A DNA stretch of 64,000 nucleotides from NCBI GenBank assembly GCA_013399875.1, contig VXAZ01007544.1:1073091-1137090 (forward strand), in the 5' to 3' direction. This DNA comes from Gymnorhina tibicen (Eukaryota > Chordata > Aves > Passeriformes > Artamidae). How positions within the stretch are numbered: position 1 is the stretch's first letter; every line of letters begins with the position of its first letter. The position numbers were made by a program, and so were the translations under genes. The notes beneath the pieces were generated by a model that saw only the letters and a list, made by a program, of their open reading frames with translations, did not search any database and was not told where the DNA came from. Shown in pieces: positions 19,538-30,002 of the stretch.

Positions 19538-21437
19538 GGGAAACAACATCTTAAAAATATCCAGACTATTGTGCTAAAACTGAACTTAAGCATTTTTTTG
19601 TTTGATTGGTTACTGCCCTTTTTCCATATAAACCCAGATTCTAGAGGATCAATAGTTATGCATCAATTTTCATCCACTGGCCTTTGTGAATTACTCCTAA
19701 TCATGTTTATTTTGAACTCACTATAAAACTGCAATTCATTTCATGATTTTAATGTTGTCTATGTTTTCCTCCCTTCCTCCCTTCCTCCCTTCCTCCTTTC
19801 CTTCATTTCTTCCTTCCTTCCTTCCCTTTTCTTTCTGTGTATGTGCTTGCAGTTGTTTGTTTTGTTTTAAAATAACTAATTTAAGGGTATAACTTTAATT
19901 TCTTCTTTTTTATTTGTCTCCTACATTTAATTTTTTACATGGTGCTTTTCTTTTCTGTTGTCCCGCCACAAGTGGCAAAAAAAAATTGTTTGAAGTAACT
20001 TATTGCTGCTCTAACCATTATTCTTACAGGGAAACATCAGCTGTGTCCAAATATGTGCAAAATTCACTAGTTGCCTACTTTTACTAGTACCCTTTGTGGT
20101 GAGTAGGAAAGCTTCACACTGTAAAAGAGGCCCAGGATCCAGGTCTGGACTTTAGACAGGCTGAGAAGCTGTGGAGACATTGAAGTGAGCCATGAATATA
20201 CCTGAACTTCTGAATCTAGACAGAGTTGGCATGTATGTGTTCTGTAGTGAACCTCAATCCTGACTTCTTGGTGAGGAGGAAGATGAGTTGGCTATCTGTA
20301 CATATATTTCATCTGACTTTTGGCAGTGTATGCGTGTCTGTCTGTTCCTCTGTCTGCTTGGAATACACACTCAGCCTTGCTACTGGCTAAAAGTACAAAC
20401 AAGAACATGAGCCAGGAAAACAGGCATGCCCAGATGGGCTCCAGCACACAGGCAGAAAGAATTGCCAGGTCCAGGTGTCTGGGGAATTTGGCAGCTACTC
20501 ATAACCTTCTTCATGGTGTAAGGTTCTCTCTGCCATAATGATATGAATTTGGGAGGAGAGTTTAAGCCCTCTGATAGAGTCAGAAGTATGGAGAAAACAA
20601 GAACATGTGTGTGACTCACACTCAGAAGCTGTTACATGTAAACTTATGGCTAAAAAAAAAGTAACTTTCAACAGAAAGAGTTTTTAAAAGTCCATTTTTA
20701 TTTTTGGTTGGTTTGCAAGGTTTTAAAAAAGATCTGTTACTGCGTGGATACAGAACTGTTTTATGGTTTTTATTGCAAATTGTCAAGAGTATAAGAGGTC
20801 TACTTTAAGACCACCAATTCCAGTGTTGAGAGAGACTTACAGCAGCGTTTTGTTTCCAGCATAAAACAGTAGTTTCTAAATGAAAGGGTCTAAATTCTCT
20901 GTTCCAAAATCAGTGCCTTGTTTTTGGTGATCAGAAAAACTTTAGTTTCCTCTCTAATTCAAGTTTTACTTTACAAAGTATTTTAAATTTCCTTTCAAAA
21001 TCTTATCCAAATGTTAATATGAAAAGAGAGGAAGAGGAAAGCAAAACAGACATAAATATATACAATAACATCAGGGAAATGGTCTAAAAATAATTTGACA
21101 ATTGTGGTCCATTTTCAGCTTGCAACTTGTCTGTGTGTATTGTCTTCACCTAGAAAAGCGTATGGACCTTGGAGATACTGAGCAGGATGTTAAAACTGAG
21201 CCCAGTGTTTGGCAGGGGACTAAAGAGAAAAAAAAAAACCTTAATTTTAAGAGAACATAGATCAGAATTTAAAAAAAAAAGATATTATGAAGACTTTCAG
21301 ACTAATGAGATGGCTGAACCCACTGGTTCTCTGCTATCAGTTCATTGGAGAGCAAGAATGGGACAAGGGACTGCCTGTTCAGATGAATGAGAAAACAGTC
21401 ACATTGAAAACACCTTCAACCTGAGAATTATAAATTG
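19538..21437. other. Non-coding stretch with CTTCC microsatellite
   Basis: A CTTCC/CCTT repeat lies at 19765-19835. 20100-20620 has more G and C than its surroundings but shows no family I recognise; 72- and 79-codon frames overlap there on opposite strands without motifs. The rest is plain AT-rich DNA. Confidence 0.5.
19765..19835. repeat. (CCTTC)n/(CTTC)n polypyrimidine microsatellite
   Basis: CCTCCCTTCCTCCCTTCC units grade into CTTC units. It is a pure pyrimidine strand for most of its length and could adopt triplex structure, which is not tested here. Confidence 0.9.
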
Positions 21438-21460
21438 CCACATGTCTTAGGTTACATTGT

Positions 21461-21465
21461 AAGAT
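21461..21465. repeat. Target-site duplication AAGAT, left copy
   Basis: Matches 22002-22006 exactly. Joining across one copy restores outer LTR sequence similar to the matching part of 4930-5393. Confidence 0.88.
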
Positions 21466-22001
21466 TGTTATGATCCAATTATTACTATTATTAAAGTTCT
21501 TTAGAAATTCCTCTGCCCAAATTAAGGTGCAAACAAGACCATATGCCAGTGACAATAATATGGGTTTTATTGATGGTAGATATGAGAGANNNNNNNNNNN
21601 NNNNNNNNNNNNNNNNNNNNNNNNNNNNNNNNNNCCGTGGGGTTGGGGGTTCCACAGCTGGGCCAGTTTGTGTAACAGAGGATGGGTGTTTATTGCCTCT
21701 CACCAGAGGTTACACCATGCACCCAAAACCTCCTCCTTCCCCCCTCAGTTGGAGGGAGTCTGTGTAAACCTGGCTTCTGTGAGCTGTGCTCTCCCCCCAC
21801 CCCAAATTCAGCTGGAGGCTTTGCCCTATTGTGGATGCATACCTTTGCCTCAGCCTGAGGTGATGGAACAATAGGTTTCCTTTAAATCTAATCAGCAGTT
21901 CAACTTACGGTCCAAAGTTCTTCAGGGAGGTTTTTGTGGTTGTATCTTCTTTAAAACTTTATATCAATGTTTGAGGCATAAACTATTTTCAGTCTCTGAC
22001 A
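21466..22001 (-). mobile_element. Nested solo LTR with an internal assembly gap
   Basis: Plus-strand ends are TGTTATGATCC and TCAGTCTCTGACA, with a perfect 5-bp duplication AAGAT on both sides. In sense (minus) orientation it has two AATAAA signals (plus-strand 21689-21694 and 21566-21571) and a TATA-like GATATAAAG at about 21958-21965. The gap at 21590-21634 lies near the sense 3' end, so its true length is unknown; the present span is 536 bp. It is unrelated in sequence to the LTR it interrupts and is younger. The 134-codon frame that crosses the Ns is spurious. Confidence 0.85.
21590..21634. other. Assembly gap, 45 N
   Basis: A run of 45 N inside the nested LTR 21466-22001. The flanks (GATATGAGAGA and CCGTGGGG) do not look homopolymeric; a repeat-induced assembly break is likely. 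Confidence 1.
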
Positions 22002-22006
22002 AAGAT
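22002..22006. repeat. Target-site duplication AAGAT, right copy
   Basis: Exact repeat of 21461-21465 directly after the CTGACA end of the nested LTR. Confidence 0.88.
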
Positions 22007-22040
22007 GTAACCAAAAGTATGTATTCTATCACCATCTGTT

Positions 22041-22203
22041 AAAATCAGGTGGGGCAGGGTTCTTTATCTCTTCCGTGACACAACTCTGGTAACTCCCTCC
22101 AGGAGGTATCTTCTGTTAATGAGCCAGCTGTGCAAACCAGGTGGGGCAGTGTTTTTTATCTGGTAACTCCCTCCAGAGAGAGATTTTTCTGTTAATGGGC
22201 TAT
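22041..22203 (+). repeat. Two tandem U3 units in the 21443 LTR
   Basis: Unit 1 (22041-22130) and unit 2 (22134-22203) share AGGTGGGGCAG, TTTATCT, GGTAACTCCCTCCAG and TTCTGTTAATG. Unit 2 lacks an inner piece of about 13 bases plus smaller segments. They lie upstream of the TATA region, where retroviral LTRs often carry enhancer repeats; the enhancer role is inferred. The relative at 4930-5393 has only one equivalent segment. Confidence 0.8.
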
Positions 22204-22288
22204 CAAGCCTCACTGCATGACTCATAAAATTACATCATCCTGTTGTGAGATGCTCCGCCCAGGGGGAGGAACCAAGCATTCCTACCTG

Positions 22289-22296
22289 GATATAAT
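22289..22296 (+). promoter_or_regulatory. TATA box of the 21443 LTR
   Basis: GATATAAT in CCTGGATATAATCTG. The same CCTGGATATAA word occurs in sense in the related LTR 4930-5393 (plus-strand about 5187-5197). Confidence 0.6.
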
Positions 22297-22612
22297 CTGA
22301 GGTTTAGAACACCACACTCAGCCCTTACATACTGGATTACCAGAGGAGAAGAGCTACATAACCACCACTGCGCCTTCAGAGGAAGGCCAGACCCTTCTAC
22401 AGGATCACTGCTTCAACAGAACCACATCCATCACTTCAGGAGGACAGCAGCCACCATTTAATCATACTGCTACCACTACCCTGCCCAACAGGGTGTCAGG
22501 TTGTATCCGGACTCTGTCAGTGTTTTTGTACTATTGTATTTATTTTTAATTTTCCTATTAAATTGTCATTCCAATTTTGAGTCTCTCACTGGTTTGCTTT
22601 CAAAGTAGTACA

Positions 22613-25600
22613 CCATAGATGAAAAACCATCATCCAAGAATTATATTGAACCTGAATTGCCTTGAGGGAAACATATTCTAATGCAGACAGCAGAGTCTTC
22701 AGGACAAAACTCTTCATCTGATAAAACTTATTAATTTGATTTTTGTTTGTTTGTCTACTTAACAATACTTAGTAGAGTAAATTCCTGTTTTCCTTTCACT
22801 GAAATAATGTTAGTTGTTGGAGTGAGAACTCCTCTGGACCCAGGCCCAGAGAAAAGCCAAAGCACAGGGATTGAATTAAAATCTTTGGATAAACTGAGAT
22901 ACATGAAGTCATACCAAAGTGAAACAGAAATATAGATTTTTAGATTTTAGTAGAAATATATGCTAAGTGCCTTAAGCATTGAAAAGCTGCAGCAAAGAGA
23001 CCTTGAATACAGTTCTTACTGCAGCAGTGTTGCCTTTTCACAGAATTTCTCTACTTTAGAGAAAACATAGATGGAACTATACTGTTCACATTTTTTAGAT
23101 AGAGTGTGCACATAAACAATAAAAACTGATAGAAGCAATATACGCAAATCTGTGTAATACCTATGTAAGACTTGTGTAAGATTTACAACTGTTAGAATTA
23201 GAACAGGATAGGTTAAGAAAAGAAAAACTAGAATTGTGTGTTAATTCTATAGGTATATTAATAAATATAATGGACACTTCAGTAAGTTGGAGCAACAACA
23301 TCAATAACATCAAGAAGAAGAAGAAACTATTTATAACTTGCTGTTTGCCTGCTGCTGCTGTTGCTGCTCGGCTTTATCGTGTAACCCCTTTGAACTCTAC
23401 CTTCAGAAAACTATGAAACTACAAAACAAAGAACTGTAGCAGAACAGCAGCTCTTTCTGCTCTTTCACCTTCGGCTGTAAGGGAGGGTGTCCCATGGCAA
23501 AGCTCAATAGTTAGTTTCAAAACCTTGTACAAAACACTGAGACAAATCTGGGGATTGTTACAAATTTACCTGTGAGCTATAGCTAACAACAAGACCTTTG
23601 CTGTCATAGTAATAATGTAGACAAGAGAGTTTCTTGGTATGATATCATACAGAAAAACAGCTGTCTAAGACACACATGTTCTGGCACCTGAAGGCACATC
23701 TTTATATGTGTCTAGGAGGGCTTTTACCTTCTTTGAAATACACACAATATATTCTGGGTTGTTCTTAGAGTTAGATTGGCTGAAATAGGAGTGAGGTCAT
23801 AATAACTGTGTATAAATATAAATAAGAAGTTCTGACTTATGCCATCCTTTTTTCAACAAAATGTGTATGTGAGGAGAAGCACCAAAAAATAAATGGATGA
23901 AAGAGGTGCTAAGTTTATAAATGCATATAACACCTCTATTCAAGATTTTGACTTATATCTTTTAATCTCTGCGTTAAAAGCAAACTAACAATCAGTACCA
24001 TATTTTTAGGATTTCTGCACACCTATAGTCTTCTTCCAATTTCCCATGACAGTTCCTTTTCAATGCACTAACTTAGAGACTTATGTTTTTGCAAAAGAAA
24101 AAGTTTGATTACAGGAAATATCAATGCTTCTCGGAAGCTGGAACAGTAAAATCAACCTATTATTTCCTGCTCTGCTGAGAATGCCTTTGAGCCCAGCAAA
24201 GACTAACACAATCATGACTAATTTTCAGTAGATTTTTTCAGCTGTTACAGTTTGGATTCTACTTAAACTAACACTTCTGGTTTTTGACATCAGCCATTGG
24301 CCCGGAATGGCAGCAGTTGATTTTATAGTAAGCAGAATTCCTTTTTCCGAAATGGAAAGAGTTAAGAATTTAAAGGACAGAGGAGACATGGATACATTTA
24401 TTATTTTCTCCTGGCTAATACATCCTGCAAAGACAACCAGTTATCACAAACAGTTATCAAGTTATGGGTTATCTACAGAATAAAGAGCACTATGTCATTC
24501 CTTCTTGTAAGGATCAATGAGAAGTAGGCTGCAACACTAACAGCAACCATGTTTACTACACCAGGCTCAAGTAATCTATTTAGCTTTTTTCCCCATTCCC
24601 AAGACTACATGATTTACTGTCCAGAGTACATATCCCTCTCCTTGGAAGAGGAAGGGAGTGTGTATTAAATATCTAATTTTTTAGAGCTAAATTTAGGTAT
24701 AATGAATCCCCATCCAAAACTTTTGACAAAATCCATATGGAAAAAATGTTTTAGAAACCAAAATGGAGTCCTAAATGTCCTGTCCTACAACTCTTTGCTG
24801 AAGTTAAGAATTATAATTATTTGCACACCCCTTCTGTAAATTTTAACAATTATTTCAGATACACTGTTGTGATGCATTATTTTATGTTGTCTTTTTAACC
24901 TTAGGAAAGCAAAGAAAATGAATACACGATTTTGTGACTAATATCCAAACCTGAAGATAAACAATGGGCTTTTGCCTTAGTATACCTTATTTTAATTTAG
25001 ACAGCCATGTACAGTAGTGTTGAAAAACTATACACACTGCTGTAGCATCTTATTAACTGTGTCAGAACAATTGTTCCATCAGAGAGAATAAGGAAATGTA
25101 TTTTTTTCATAAAGGGAACCCATCTTGAATCTGAAAATGCTAACCCAGCCAGCTGCCTTGCAGTTTTACAGCTGAAATTAGAAAATAAATCAATATATCA
25201 TCCTTCAACTGTCAAGTGTACTGTAGATATTTATAATGAGCATCTACTCAAAAGAATAATATTCATTTCTATTAATGACATTTACTTTGGCAATAAAATA
25301 AGAATTGCAAAGCTTTTGTCAAACACAGAAATAAAGGATTGTGGTCTACATTGAAAACATATTAGACAAAGACCAGGAAAGGCACCTTTGACCTTACAAA
25401 TTAACATATCTCTAACCCCCAATGTCCCAAAAGAGTCTTGAAATCTTTTTGTATCAGACTAGCTGCCAAGACCAAAAATCAATCCACCCAAGAGATGAAC
25501 AATGCTTTTTGCAAATGATGCTGTGCCACTTTGAGCCATAGCATGTCATAAAGGTCTCACAACTTAGAGAAAATAGGTTCAGTTCAGAAGCACAGGTGGG

Positions 25601-26006
25601 GTGAACCTGGAAGAAAACAGTTTCCTTTAATAAATAGATAAATATATAAATATTTATTTAATAATATAATTGTCTAATATAATATTAAATAAATAAATTT
25701 CATCTAGTCAGTTTCACCAATGCATTTTTCACAACTTTGACATTTGTTTTCTTTCGAGTTTTGTTTTTAGTTTATATCGGTTTGGTTTTAGTTTTAGGGT
25801 TTTTTTGATATAATACCTGGGGTAAGGAGATGGCAGGTAATTTAAAGGTGGATAACTTAGCTGGGACTAATCAATGAAATCTACTGTATAATTTATGTGC
25901 ACACAGCACATGTAAATATAATGTGGGGGAAAGAGGGGGCTGGGTACCTTTTTTAGAGGTGAGAGCTGATCTAGCTGCATCCATGGTGTACTTTTTCATA
26001 TGTATT
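22613..26006. other. AT-rich DNA, one possible unrecognised LTR-like segment
   Basis: 23189-23535 opens TGTTAGAATTAG, includes AATAAA (about 23262), GAAGAAGAAGAA and CTGCTGCTGCTG words, and ends CCTTGTACA. That is LTR-like in texture, but I found no matching target duplication and cannot name it. 25625-25700 is an AT-only stretch of ATAAAT/ATTTAT words that could fold back on itself. 25745-25806 is a T/G-rich tract. No exon is supported. Confidence 0.4.
25745..25806. repeat. T/G-rich low-complexity tract
   Basis: GGTTTGGTTTTAGTTTTAGGG-type words on the plus strand, the same strand-skewed simple sequence as at 1457. Confidence 0.6.
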
Positions 26007-26531
26007 TGCTGTGGTTTAACCTGGCAGGCAGCTAAAAACCACAGAGCCATTCATTCACTCCCTCATGGTGGGATAGGGGAGGAAAATGGAAAAAAGGCAA
26101 ATCAGGTGGTTGAGATAAATACAATTGAATAGGACAGAAAAGGAAGAAAAAATAATAATGATGAAAGAATATGCAAAACAAGAGGTGCACAATGCAATTG
26201 CCCACCATAGGCTGCCAGATGCTCAGTCCAGCCTGAGCAGTGGCTGCCACATCCTGGCCAACTGCTCAGAGGTGTTTTTGTTCAGCGTGACAGCACATAG
26301 CATGGAATATCCCTTTGGCCAGTCTGGGCCAGCTGTCCCAACTGTGTCTCCTCCCAGCTGCTTGTGGACCCTTGACAGGATAGCTGGCAGCATGAGAAGC
26401 TGAAAATGCTTTGACATAGTGTAAGTTAAACATCAGTATATTATCAATATATTCACATCCTAAATCTAAAGCACAGCACTATACCAGCCGCTAGGAAGAA
26501 ATTTAACCCTATCCCAGTCAAAAGCAGGACA
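26007..26531 (-). mobile_element. ERVL-like solo LTR, 525 bp
   Basis: On the plus strand it opens TGCTGTGGTTTAACCTGGCAG (sense 3' end) and closes CAGTCAAAAGCAGGACA (sense 5' end). The flanks GTATT (26002-26006) and GTATA (26532-26536) agree at 4 of 5 bases. Recognisable avian LTR blocks are GGTGGGATAGGGGAGG, GGTTGAGATAAATACAATT, TGGAATATCCCTTTGGCCAG and CTATCCCAGTCAAAA. The window's last element (63787-64000) begins with the reverse complement of this one's right end, so they are the same family. The 92- and 69-codon frames across it are antisense chance frames. Confidence 0.85.
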
Positions 26532-27305
26532 GTATACTTCCAAATTTCAGTTCATAGAAGAGAATGAAGTGTCCTTCATAGTCCCTCTCAAGCACAAATT
26601 CTTCAGATCCTTGGGGACCTGGACAGAAAGGAAGGAGGGATTGTGTAAACAGTTATACAGAATATGTCTGAACAAAGAAGAAACTGTTGTGGGTTTTGGT
26701 TTGGGTGGGATTTTTTTCTCATTGAGTAGTTTTTTATTCTGATTGTCATTAAAAGCACTACTGTTGTACAAGAGGAGGATCCCACAATACCTATTTTGCT
26801 AGAGCTACAGAATTTCTTCGGCAAGTGGTGTAACTAGAAACATAGCAAAGAAGCTGCGTTGCTTGGATCCTGATTGCACCTTTGTTCTGATGGAGGACTC
26901 CTCCTTCACCATTTTATCATTGAGGCAAATACAGTCAAGTCGGCATCCGCCACAGTGTATTTCTTTGCTGAAGTACCCAAATCCTTAGAAATCCTAGTTA
27001 TGGATGAAGAGCTGTGTTGTTCTCTGAAAATGCCTAGATCTTTCAGTATTAAAAAAAAAAACTATGCACAATGCTCAAGAGGGTTTCATATCAGTTTTCA
27101 GTGTCATGTCTTCATCTGTCAGTCATTCTCCTTGGGCACAAACTTGAGTGGTAAAATGTTTGTTTTATGCATCACAGGCAGTCGAATGGCTGTGTTTTGA
27201 AGAAATTGCCACCACTGGTGAAAAACAAACTGCTTGAAATCCATGAGATGTATTGAAGATATACAGCAAAAAATAGAAGAAAAAACATTTGGGACAAAAA
27301 GCCAC
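26532..27305. other. Unclassified non-coding stretch
   Basis: No family recognised. 26691-26718 is T/G-rich. 26840-27050 has balanced composition and 108- and 62-codon open frames without motifs; it could be a conserved non-coding element, but nothing in the sequence alone shows that. Confidence 0.4.
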
Positions 27306-27411
27306 ATAAAAACTAAAAAAAACACCCCAAAAACCCAGGCAAAAAAACAACAAAACCCAAATACAAGCCCTCCCCCCAAAAAAGACAAAAAAACCCCAAA
27401 CAGCACAAAAC
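27306..27411. repeat. A/C-rich low-complexity tract
   Basis: A hundred bases of AAAAC and CCCAAA words with very few G or T, similar in kind to 14654-14782. The C runs are too far apart to meet the strict G-quadruplex rule on the minus strand. It generates the K/T/P-rich 70-codon frame at 27234-27446 and the 142-codon minus-strand frame opposite. Confidence 0.8.
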
Positions 27412-27970
27412 TTTCAAGATGCAAAACAATTGGTGTAAATAAATAAAAACAACTGATAAATAACTCACCATGAAGGTAAGATGGTCTCCCATGTGGTGGC
27501 TGTGAAGAACTCAGAGACATTAGAAAGTCCTGGCTGCAGGCAGACAACAGATGCTGAGGTAGAAAACAACTAGTAATCCTACTGCTACACTACTGAACTA
27601 TTCTCCACTTTTGGAACTTTTAAAACCATGCATTCATGCCTGTAACAAGAGACAAAATAGGTAAACAAACAAATACATGTAGTTTGGGTTATAGTCCTCC
27701 ACATGGTAAGTGAAGCTGATATATTTGTATTAAAACCTCTGTGTCACTATCCCATAACACTTTTTCTTTTTGTCTCCAAGAGCATATTCTTTCTGATTTC
27801 TAAATATGAACTTTAGAGGACTTGCAGATGATTGTTCTCCACAAACTTTAGAGAACAGAAATATTTTATCAAGTGACACCAGTAAGTAATCTGACAGAAA
27901 AAAAGAAACCAGACTTTAGGTAGAATTTATTCAGATTTCTACCTATTCAGGTAGAATTATATCAGATTTT

Positions 27971-28017
27971 TATAATAATAATGATGGTGATGATGATGAT
28001 GATGATGATGATGATGT
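27971..28017. repeat. (ATG)n / (GAT)n microsatellite
   Basis: TAATAATAATGATGG followed by about ten near-perfect GAT units. Confidence 0.9.
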
Positions 28018-28390
28018 TATTTAAAATCAACACTTCCAGAGACATTGGCAAGAAGTTCTGATGGGCTGCCATATTGCTGAGGGTCCAAAAATATACTTTC
28101 ACAAACCTCAACTTGGCTGTCATTTGTTGTTCTAGCATGCATAAAATGTAAAATAAATTTTGACTGAATTCAAAGGGATAGGACAAAGCAGACGCTGACA
28201 GAGACAAAACCAAATTTTTTAAAAATGCAGGCACAGAGCTGACAAAGCATCTAACTCCAGAAACATCTGAGAATAGAATAGGGCAATAAATGGAAAGAAA
28301 TAGAAGACAACCTCAAAAGATTTCGAGTGTTCACTTGTACAGTTTTATGCTAACTAAAGTTTGAGAGTCAAGGGTGTTGGTTCAAAATTT

Positions 28391-28660
28391 CACTAATCAT
28401 CACACATTTTATTTGTATTACAAATAGTTTGAACTGCAGAAATAAATTATTAAACTTGATGCAACAACTCTATTTAAAATGCAGATTTAAATTGACAATA
28501 TTCTTTCCCCTTGGATAGTTGCAATTTAAGAGATTACTATAAATTTTCCCCAAAATTAAATAATTTGTCATGAATTTACAAATGTAATCCCTGACAGCAC
28601 CACATCCTATTACATTATCCATTACTTACAATGGAAATTAGCTTTTCTGAGTTTTTTGCA
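28391..28660 (+). repeat. Diverged local duplication, copy 1
   Basis: Pairs with 29051-29330 in the same orientation, about 660 bp away. Shared long words include ATTACAAATAGTTTGAACTG, TTAAACTTGATG, AACTCTATTTAAAATG, TTTAAGAGATTACTATAAA, TTTGTCATGAATTTACAA and CACATCCTATTACAT. Identity is roughly 80-85% by eye outside indels. The family is unknown. Confidence 0.85.
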
Positions 28661-29050
28661 TATTTATAATTATCTCCCCCCCACTATGCTCTTCATCTTT
28701 AACCATGTAAGTTTAATTTTAAAGAGGAATTTGTTGTATTGCTACAGTAATCTAATTTGCCAGTATTCGTAAATTTCTTCAGCAGGAAGGCTTTCCTTGA
28801 TTTAATTCAGTTCTGCTATGTCAACTTTAATTTTGACTGTGCCTCTCAAAGCTGGTAAGAAGAAAATTCCTTAATAACCCCAGGTACTTAGCTCATATTA
28901 ATAAAACGTCTCCTCCTTCCCTGCAGGGACAGATTTAATATTTATTACTTCACTGACACTACCATGTGCAATAAGTATAATGTCCACTTTTTCTGAGCCA
29001 CAACAGAGTTCAACAGCAGTTCAGAGAATTCCCTGTGTCACTTTACTATT

Positions 29051-29330
29051 ACTAACATCACGCTTCTTTTATTTGCATTACAAATAGTTTGAACTGTAGA
29101 AATTATTGCAGGATGAACATAAATGATTAAACTTGATGTAATAACTCTATTTAAAATGTAGATTGTAAATTGACTATATTCTTTCCCATCAGAAAGTCTC
29201 AGTTTAAGAGATTACTATAAAGTTCCCCCAAATTTAAGTCGTTTGTCATGAATTTACAAGTGTATCACCCGAGAGCAGCACATCCTATTACATAATGGAT
29301 TACTTCCAATCAAAATTCATTTTACTGTGT
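29051..29330 (+). repeat. Diverged local duplication, copy 2
   Basis: Partner of 28391-28660. It carries an extra segment of about 16 bases (around 29101-29118, GCAGGATGAACATAAA) absent from copy 1. Beyond 29330 and before 29051 the similarity fades. Neither copy has an open frame or terminal inverted repeats. Confidence 0.85.
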
Positions 29331-29974
29331 TTTCATTACATTTTCCAAACTGAAACACCTGGTTCAAATTTTCGATTCTGAGAATGCATCTCAGGATGAG
29401 GTTTTTTGAAGTGTTTCAGTGTTATGTGTCTGTACATATTTGTATTTTCAGAAATCACAGGCAAGCAAACAAACTAACCTGAAAACCAAACCCAGAAATC
29501 TTAAAAAGATCATGCTGAGGATTATTTTTGAAATAGACTGCTCACTTCTAAAAAGGATTTTCAATTTGACATTGTCATGTTATTTACCAAGCTATAAAAG
29601 TACGCTCATTTTCATGCCATGATGTTCTTTAAAGGGGTATATGTGGGTTTGATTTATTTTACTTTTTTTCTTTTCCTACAAAAATCTTTCAGTATCTGAT
29701 TGAGTTACACTAATTGAAATTTATCATTAAAATTAGAAATGCTGTGTTGCAGACGTTCTGCAAAAATTCATTAAAATGGATGAAGTCTCCAAATATTTTT
29801 ATATTTTCTTCTAAAAGTATGCATCATGCCACCCCTGAGGCATGCTTGGGTGCTGTCTGGGAGAAAGTTAGTTAGCACTAGTCAAGACTGTGTTAACAAC
29901 TTAACAGTTGGATGATTGCAGACCAGTATTGTACCTGTGCACAGGTCTGTGCCATCAGCTAATATAGATGTCAC

Positions 29975-30002
29975 ATATGGATGGCACAATATGGATGGCA
30001 CA
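29975..30002 (+). repeat. 14-bp unit, two perfect tandem copies
   Basis: ATATGGATGGCACA twice in a row, with a degenerate third copy just upstream (about 29962-29974). Confidence 0.9.

Larger units (their letters stand above)
21443..22612 (+). mobile_element. Solo LTR of the same family as 4930-5393, split by a nested LTR
   Basis: Begins TGTCTTAGGTTACA and ends GCTTTCAAAGTAGTACA. The flanks CCACA (21438-21442) and CCATA (22613-22617) match at 4 of 5 bases, so an aged target duplication is likely. It shares the start, the GGATATAAT TATA region (22289-22296), the CAGGGTGTCAGGTTGTATC block and the end with the LTR at 4930-5393. ATTAAA at 22557-22562 is the likely poly(A) signal. Its U3 carries two tandem units (22041-22130 and 22134-22203) built on AGGTGGGGCAG, GGTAACTCCCTCCAG and TTCTGTTAATG. 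A second LTR occupies 21466-22001. Without that, the LTR is about 630 bp. Confidence 0.82.

Noticed and set aside
21470..21874. 134-codon frame crossing the N gap
   Set aside because: It depends on undetermined bases and lies in a solo LTR.
23189..23535. LTR-like segment with TG start and CA end
   Set aside because: No matching target duplication and no second copy in the window, so not listed as an element.
25625..25700. AT-only stretch as replication origin or matrix attachment region
   Set aside because: Composition alone does not support either role.
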